Assembly: GCA_025618425.1 (NCBI GenBank) | Contig: CM046837.1 | Coordinates: forward strand, 28,738,232-28,802,231 | Source of the DNA: Heliocidaris tuberculata | Lineage: Eukaryota; Echinodermata; Echinoidea; Camarodonta; Echinometridae | DNA length: 64,000 bases | Direction of reading: 5' to 3' | Shown: piece after piece, positions 57,665 through 64,000 of the stretch | Layout of the letters: each line of letters begins with the position of its first letter | How positions within the stretch are numbered: position 1 is the first letter of the stretch | Position numbers and translations under genes: made by a program | Notes under the pieces: generated by a model | Databases searched by the model: none | What the model was told of the DNA's origin: nothing | Seen by the model: the letters and a program-made list of their open reading frames with translations, nothing else

Positions 57665-57960
57665 TGAGGGACGGGGCTCTTGTGTTCCGACATTTGCTCC
57701 GGTCCCCCCCCCCCCCCCCCTTTGTTTTTGTTTTGTTTTGTTTTTGTTTTGTTTTTGTTTTGTTTTTGTTTTGTTTTTGTTTTTTGGTCACAGATGTAGG
57801 GTAAGGGTTACAAATGGGTTTTAAGTTAGGTTGAGGGAAAAGGTTCGGGCTAGGTATAGTGTTTGACCCATGTTTGATGTTGGGAATTTAGTTAGCGTAG
57901 GGAATTGAGAGCCGAACAATATTGTCGTTGGGCATGTGTCGTACAATCGGGAGTCTGCCT
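57665..57960. mobile_element. Family T element, copy 5, diverged
   Basis: 'gacatttgctccgg' + C run + (TTTTG)n + 'gtagggtaagggtt...ttaagttagg' + 'gaattgagagccgaacaatattgtcg'. The C run and (TTTTG)n (57721-57785) expanded inside it. Confidence 0.5.
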
Positions 57961-58134
57961 GCCCACCCCTTCCATCGGCTGTAGGATTGTCAAAATAACC
58001 CAGCCCATTTTTGAACGGCGACAAAGCACAGGCGTACCTACACAATACACAGTATAAAGACACACTTTAGCTTTTAAAAACAACAAAAACAACAGCAGAA
58101 ATATTACACGATAAATTTGTTGCAATACAATTTC

Positions 58135-58140
58135 TTTATT
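58135..58140 (-). terminator. Candidate minus-strand poly(A) signal
   Basis: TTTATT on the plus strand reads AATAAA on the minus strand. About 20-50 bases downstream in that sense is a GT/T-rich element (GCTGTTGTTTTTGTTG). To the right, 58.14-60.5 kb is AT-rich, ORF-poor and largely free of recognised repeats, as in a long 3' UTR. No coding exon of such a gene is visible in the window. Confidence 0.35.
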
Positions 58141-60567
58141 GATATAAACATATTCATTATCAGCATCACCAAGTCAAAGACGAATAGACAAGATAAACCA
58201 TAATTAAAAGACTGATGTGAAAGGAATGTTCGATAGGTAACAATCCAAGGTGCACACAAGCAGAAAGAAGAAGCAAAAAAATAAATAAAAAATAAAATGA
58301 AACAAGTACTTGAAAAAAATATTGATATACTAACAGCTAATAGCTGAGGACACTAATAACCTATTTAAATTTTTATAACAAAAAAAATTCAAATCGTATC
58401 CTAATTCTGAGACTAAGAATCGCATGCACAATTTGGTAAATTATTTTTGACGATTACTAATATTGCAAATGATTCTGTTATTCTGTCTTATTTATAAAAT
58501 TGATGAGAGGACAGCTGTTTTATCAAATACACGCACACACATTATGTGACTAAATGGGACAGTGGTTTGTTTTCAAAATACAAATGCCGAACTGTATTAT
58601 CACTAATCCTTCAAAGACCAGGTTTACATAATCTAGAAACAGCAGATTATATCTAATTTGTTGGACATGAAATCTACTTTATAGCAGAGTATATGGCTAT
58701 ATTTACAATGCTACAATGAAACTATGAAAAATTTCCCAAAATAAGTGGTCCATGATGCATCATGGTCCATATAAATCAAAGTACAGTATTCAAATAAAAC
58801 AAGAAGAATGCTTTTATGCACCATGCCATCAAAAAGTCACTAATATAGATAAATTTTCATGATATTTTCTGTCTTATATACGAGTTGTGTTGTTCATGAA
58901 AATGAAAATATTGTGGCGTCACCAGAAAAAACCCCAACATAATCATCTTAATGAATTTTTGATCCATAAAGTATGAATTTCGCAGTTGTGACAGTTAGCT
59001 CGATGAATATACTGGAAAAATCAAAGCATGCATTTATTATCTCGTGCATATGAATGGAAGTTCTGTCAAAATCAATTTAAAACTGAAATACCACTTTTCG
59101 TGAGAATAATACTCTGGATTACAAGAACATGATGTAAATGAAGTACATGTATATTACACAGTCTAGGAAATACACATCCAAAGTGTATAGGAAAAAAAAA
59201 TATTGTGTGATTGATTATTTGCACAAGCAGTTGTAGAGCGATGAAACAAAAAAGAAAAGAAAATTGTGGCACATAGAAAGATGTTCACAAGATAATGCTG
59301 TAAACAGGAAACGGTAAAAGCAAGTAGTTCAATATCGCGAGGGTGCTGCAACTTATCATACGTATCACTTTGATTTTTTGAAAAATGAGATTATATTTAG
59401 TATAATCTAAAAATACGGTACATTGATCAACATATCGATTAGGAGGAGTACATGCACATTGATAACTGGAAAATATTATTACAAATAATAGAGAGTATCA
59501 TCAATCATGACTTGATTGAGTACTTCTACTCATACTGATTTGAAATAAAATTGGAATATTGATCATTTAACCCTTGGATAATGTATAAAACAGCCTTTTC
59601 ATTAAAATACTACCAGATTTCACCATTGGTATGCAAGGATAGGATTAAAATAGGGTTAAATGGAAGGTACTTTTGAATAATACAGGATAAAATTCATACT
59701 GATATAGTTATGTCTCTCAATTCTGGTTCTATCCTGTCACCTTGGATGATGTATGGATAGAATAACACGCATCTAATAGTAAAACTCAATTCTAATGAAC
59801 TACACATTAATGTTACACTTTAAAAACTTACTATATTACAATACATGTAACTACACAAAGGACATTAACTTCTTTCAAATTTGCCCATTAAAAAAATGTC
59901 TTTCTTTTTGAAATTTTTAAAATTAAATTTCAGTCTATGGAGACAATATCTAACTATCCAAGACAAGATTTTCCCATATTTTAAAAACATTCTCTTATGT
60001 AAACAAACTGAATTAGCATTCATTACAAGCACACTAACTTTCCAATACATATAATACTTTCTCAATGTATCACAACATATATTTCCAACTGAACCTATAA
60101 TCTCCATTCAAAGTCAAACATTATGCAAATAAATCTCTTATAGAAATAGTTGTCTATACATAGTACAAGCTAGTTCAATTGTTGTTTTTTTCCAATATCA
60201 ATATTGATAGTACAATCTCTACACAATTATAAATATATGTTTGTATTTTTACTATATAATTATGTACATATCTTCTCAAATTAGTCTCATGGCTACTGCA
60301 TCTAAGATCATTCCATCTTAAAGCTCTTTGAACAATGAAACATTAATCATTTTACAGACAGAATTCCAGTCACCTACAACAGAGATAAAACAATCTGTCT
60401 TATACATACTAAATTTTTAATCACACAGATCTTGATTGTTCATATCATTTTGAGTAGAATAGTGTTGTTGCATGCACTCTCTATAGATGTACAATAATCG
60501 AATTATAAACACAAACAAAAAATAAATAAAATAATAAATAAATAAATAAATAAAGAATTGTAAGTTA

Positions 60568-60770
60568 CTGTAAATGTGGAAATTTCCATGTGATTAATCT
60601 TTCGCGCTCAGCCAAATTAGGTGAATTTCACGTGTTTTTAATTTCGCCGACGCACTAGACTCATGGGCAAATCACACAAAAGAATACATAAACAAAAATA
60701 TTCTAGGGTTTTTATTTTTGTGCAAAAATGCTGGAAAATGTCCACACCGTGAAATATTCCACGTTTACAG
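60568..60770. mobile_element. 203-bp Tc1/mariner-type MITE
   Basis: TA on both sides (60566-60567 and 60771-60772). Ends CTGTAAATGTGGAAATTTCC and GGAATATTTCACGG-type / CCACGTTTACAG are inverted with mismatches. Confidence 0.65.
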
Positions 60771-60800
60771 TACATTTACATGCCAGGCACACCAACAAGA

Positions 60801-60910
60801 CTGATCGTCATTCTCCTGTTGACGATCAGAGCATACTGATCGAAACGTCGAGAACCACAGAGCTCTTTTTACAGCGGAGCTCACCAGCTCTTTTCAGGGC
60901 TCTTATTCCT
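60801..60910 (+). mobile_element. Degenerate Penelope-type terminus with hammerhead-like motif
   Basis: 'ttctcctgttgacgatcag' + 'agcata' + 'ctgatcgaaacgtcgagaa' keeps the stem I pair (TTCTC/GAGAA), a stem II pair (GATCAG/CTGATC) and GAAACGTC, but the CTGANGA core is disrupted by a TTG insertion. The following 'gctctttttacagcggagctcaccagctcttttcagggctct' resembles sequence after the intact motif at 3233 ('ctctacagagg...gttcttttcagaactact'). Confidence 0.5.
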
Positions 60911-61044
60911 TGAAAGATTACATGGTGTAACCCTGAAAAACTCAACCTGCAATTTTCTCCAGCATGAAAAAGTATCGCTGATAACTTCAGTAAAGACTGA
61001 AACGTGACCCAAAATAGACAGGACAAAAATTACTTTACCCACAA

Positions 61045-61286
61045 TGGGTGATTTCAAGTTCGGTGTTGGTGTTGGTGTTGGTGTTGAGAGCATTAATTGG
61101 GCTGCTGATTCTAGCCCCAACACCGAATTCGGGTTTATAAAAATAATACCAATCACGTTATTGATAGCTCAACACCTAGTGAAGTCAATCCCAGCACCAG
61201 CTTCATTTCAGGTTCGGTGTTGTGGCTGGTGCTAGTTTTGCCCCAACACCAACACCAGTTTTCAACACCGAACTTGAAATCACCCA
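61045..61286. mobile_element. 242-bp TIR element, TGGGTGATTTCAAGTTCGG ends
   Basis: Left TGGGTGATTTCAAGTTCGGT and its exact complement at the right end. Inner (GGTGTT)n and (CCAACA)n arms also face each other. Superfamily not assigned. Confidence 0.8.
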
Positions 61287-63048
61287 ATGGCTAAAATTTT
61301 GTCAGTTATCGGGTGGTTTGGAATTCGTTTGGTAGTGTGACTGGAGTAGATGTATTATTTGTAATAGAGTGTTAAAAACCATTACAGTATCACTGTAACA
61401 CCCATGTCTTGTCTCAATACTGATTTATTTTTTCCCCTCTCTCTCTTTTTCTTTTGTGCTCAGTGTTAAATGCTATTAAGTGACACAAACTTAAAAAACA
61501 ATGCTCACTCTCCTAACTATTAAACATACAATTGATGTAAAATCTAATTCAAAATCCAACAGTGATAATGAGTTGTCAAAATGCAAAGCTACATGTACCT
61601 GTGCCAAAGACAAAATTAAAGTAAGACTTCATTCCTCTATTCAAGCCTGGCAAGACCATCAATTCCTTTCTGGCTGAGCTCTAGAAGGGCTTCTTAAAAT
61701 TGTACAAATGGTGTATGTACACATATTTTTTAAAAGAGAACATCATTAATAAGATTCTACTGTTATACTACATTATACATGCATAATTACATGATTGACA
61801 AAAGACTTTCATTTTCTGCAAGTACTAAAGTTGAATTTGGTACTATAAAAATTGTTTTTCTTCACTCTTATTCTTTAACAACCCTCTCATATTAAAGGGA
61901 TTCACACAAATCTGAATTTATGTCATTCATATGCAATCTAATGGAATAACAACTCAAAACTACCAAAAACAATGCAAGAAAAATATCTTCTCTGATATGT
62001 CCAGAGGAAGATCTGGCCGTAAACACTTTTACTTTACTGCCTACTACATGTGCTATCACTATGCAATAACTCATTTGGTAACAATCAGATATAGATCTTC
62101 ACAGTCAACATGAATGCATAGATATTAATTTCATAAGAAAGGAATGCTGTAGAACAAAAATTTACTATCAAAAGACAATGAGAGCATGTGGAATCTAAAT
62201 TTCTCAATTATAAACAAACACCTTCTTTTCTTCAGGAATACTATCAAAGAAAGAAGAGTATGACACATGCTTACTGAATCATAACACATGAACACTTGTT
62301 CTAATACATGTACTTCTCATAATATACTTTTTGTGTAATTATTCAATCAGATTTATGCTAGTTTTAGAATAATTATCCTCATAAAAGTTGAAATAAATGA
62401 CTAATTTGAGGGGAGAAGATAGGGATTATTTCGCAAATAATTTAATGACCTCATCATTGACATAGAATGATATGGAATATACAAATGAAGATATGGAAAA
62501 TCGCAAAACAAATTGAAAGGAAAGAAATAATACATGCATGGCAGAGTGAATACGTATATTGCACAATTTAAAAAAAAAGCAACCTCTCCTAAATAGCCTC
62601 TATCTACAAATGCAGTCACTTGATACAGAACACATAATTTTGATACAGACCACTTTATTTATGAATTAATGTATTTCCAAACACAAGATATAATACAAAC
62701 CTCAACTTTAATGTTGAACAGAATTTTGATAGTCACAAAATAAGTGAAACTGACCTACAGCCTCCACAACAATTATAAAATCTGGACTACTTCATTTTGC
62801 CTTTTATGTGGAGAGTTATCCTACATCGAGGGGCCCAAAAATTTATATGGACTAGAAATGATCATACAATTATTCTATATCAACACAAAAAAAGGACATC
62901 TGAAACGAATTTCAAGCAATTTTTCAAAATTCCTGAATTACATGTACAATCTAAACCCCCCAGTAAATGATAAGCTCTGAAGCTTCTACAGCATCAGATA
63001 TTTTTGATCAAGCAAGCAATACATGTATAACACACAGAGATTTGTGAA

Positions 63049-63608
63049 ATCCAACCTTTGTTAAAAGCTGATATGTGTATATGGAGAAAATAAGAGACAC
63101 AGGATGGTGAAAGTTTGAAAGAAATCGGACAAAGAATAAGAAAGTTATGAATGTTTGAAAATTGAGATCACTACATCTATGCGAATATCAAATTGGCAAA
63201 TTGGTGAATTGATTGTGACATATTCACAGTCAACTCTCCTATTTGTCGTACACCAAAATATCATTACATTCTGTTTTTCTACAGAGTGCATTTCCCACGG
63301 GGCAGTACTCAAAGTATGTTGTAGATAGCATATTGTAGGTCCTCCAAAGAGAAAAAGATCCTACTGAGTTATACATTTTGAGAAGTTGACATTTTAGTTA
63401 TATTGTGTGTTGGAGCGAATGGTAAAGTTGACATCACAGTGACCGTATCGATACGGCCAATTTGAAATTCCCATATGTATAGTAATTACAATTACATGTA
63501 CTTTTTGAAAAAATCATAACTTTCTTATTGCTTGTCCGATTTTGTTCAAACTTTCACAAATTCGCTTCTCTTTCACATAAATCAAATTATTACAAAGTTG
63601 GATTGCAC
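63049..63608. mobile_element. Family D MITE, copy 3
   Basis: Left 'tccaacctttg', right 'caaagttggattgca'. Interior 'gaaagaaatcggacaaagaataagaaagttat' and 'acggggcagtactcaaagtatgttgtagatagc' as in the other copies. Confidence 0.75.
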
Positions 63609-64000
63609 TTAAAATTATTCTTCTTTTCTGAAGTTAAAAAGTGAATGGAAATTATATACTAGTACTTTGTTCACTTCTATTACGTATAGTAATATTATGC
63701 ATTGCATTCTATAAGCAAGCAAACAATTAATGTCCTCAAAATCTTAACTCAGGCAGCATTTGACTGAAATACAGTTTGGCAAAATTAATGTCCAATATAA
63801 AAACGAGATGAGCTGTTAATATGAAAAATGCTCAATAAATGTGAATGTCGCCGAAAATTAGACTGTGTGTAAATTGTTTGACACACTTTGTTGTATCACA
63901 TTCATGTACAAAGTTAACATTCTCTACTAGGTTTGAAATATGAAATGAGCCTCAACGGGAAATAAACCCATGTTTAATACAATAATTGATCTCGCCATTG

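Larger units (their letters stand above)
58141..64000 (-). other. Possible long 3' UTR or downstream region of a minus-strand gene; no coding exon seen
   Basis: AT-rich with only short ORFs that resemble nothing I know. It contains two TIR elements (60568-60770 and 61045-61286), a degenerate ribozyme-like motif near 60812, an (AAAT)n stretch at 60515-60555 and a copy of the GGCAATCCAAC palindromic repeat at 63049-63608. 58141-60500 and 61300-63040 show no repeat I recognise. Confidence 0.25.

Overview
This window is eukaryotic nuclear DNA, AT-rich and intron-rich, with no bacterial gene organisation. The only protein-coding gene I can support is a four-exon vestigial-like transcription cofactor (VGLL2/vestigial family) on the plus strand. 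It spans 21739-46441 and encodes about 416 residues. Abundant TTAA-flanked palindromic elements, tRNA-derived SINEs, Penelope-like ribozyme remnants, frequent TACATGTA words and long dG/dC runs suggest a marine invertebrate. My best guess is an echinoderm, probably a sea urchin; that is inference, not proof.

Layout. 1-20.2 kb is intergenic and full of mobile-element debris: tandem repeats, an inverted-repeat Penelope-like terminus with its own promoter and a hammerhead ribozyme motif, several short DNA transposons (MITEs), the 3' end of a CR1/L2-type retrotransposon, SINEs and simple repeats. 20.2-21.7 kb is the presumed promoter and 5' leader. Exon 1 is 21739-21816, exon 2 25664-26246 (with the TEAD-binding Tondu domain), exon 3 30240-30779, and a 50-nt last exon 46392-46441. 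Introns are 3.8, 4.0 and 15.6 kb. Intron 3 holds a dense nest of palindromic TTAA elements, a broken 7SL (SRP) RNA-like copy, a G/A-rich minisatellite and an (AGT)n tract. 46.4-49.0 kb has no recognisable repeat and is the likely 3' UTR. 49-53 kb is another MITE cluster. 53-58 kb is mostly unique AT-rich sequence with a GGA minisatellite. A candidate poly(A) site on the minus strand near 58.12 kb suggests a convergent gene whose coding exons lie beyond 64 kb.

How it works together. The gene's product has no DNA-binding domain of its own. Through the Tondu domain it should pair with TEAD/Scalloped proteins and steer their target choice. The long introns and the large gene-poor surroundings fit a developmentally regulated gene. 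Most other structure in the window comes from non-autonomous transposons inserting into each other.
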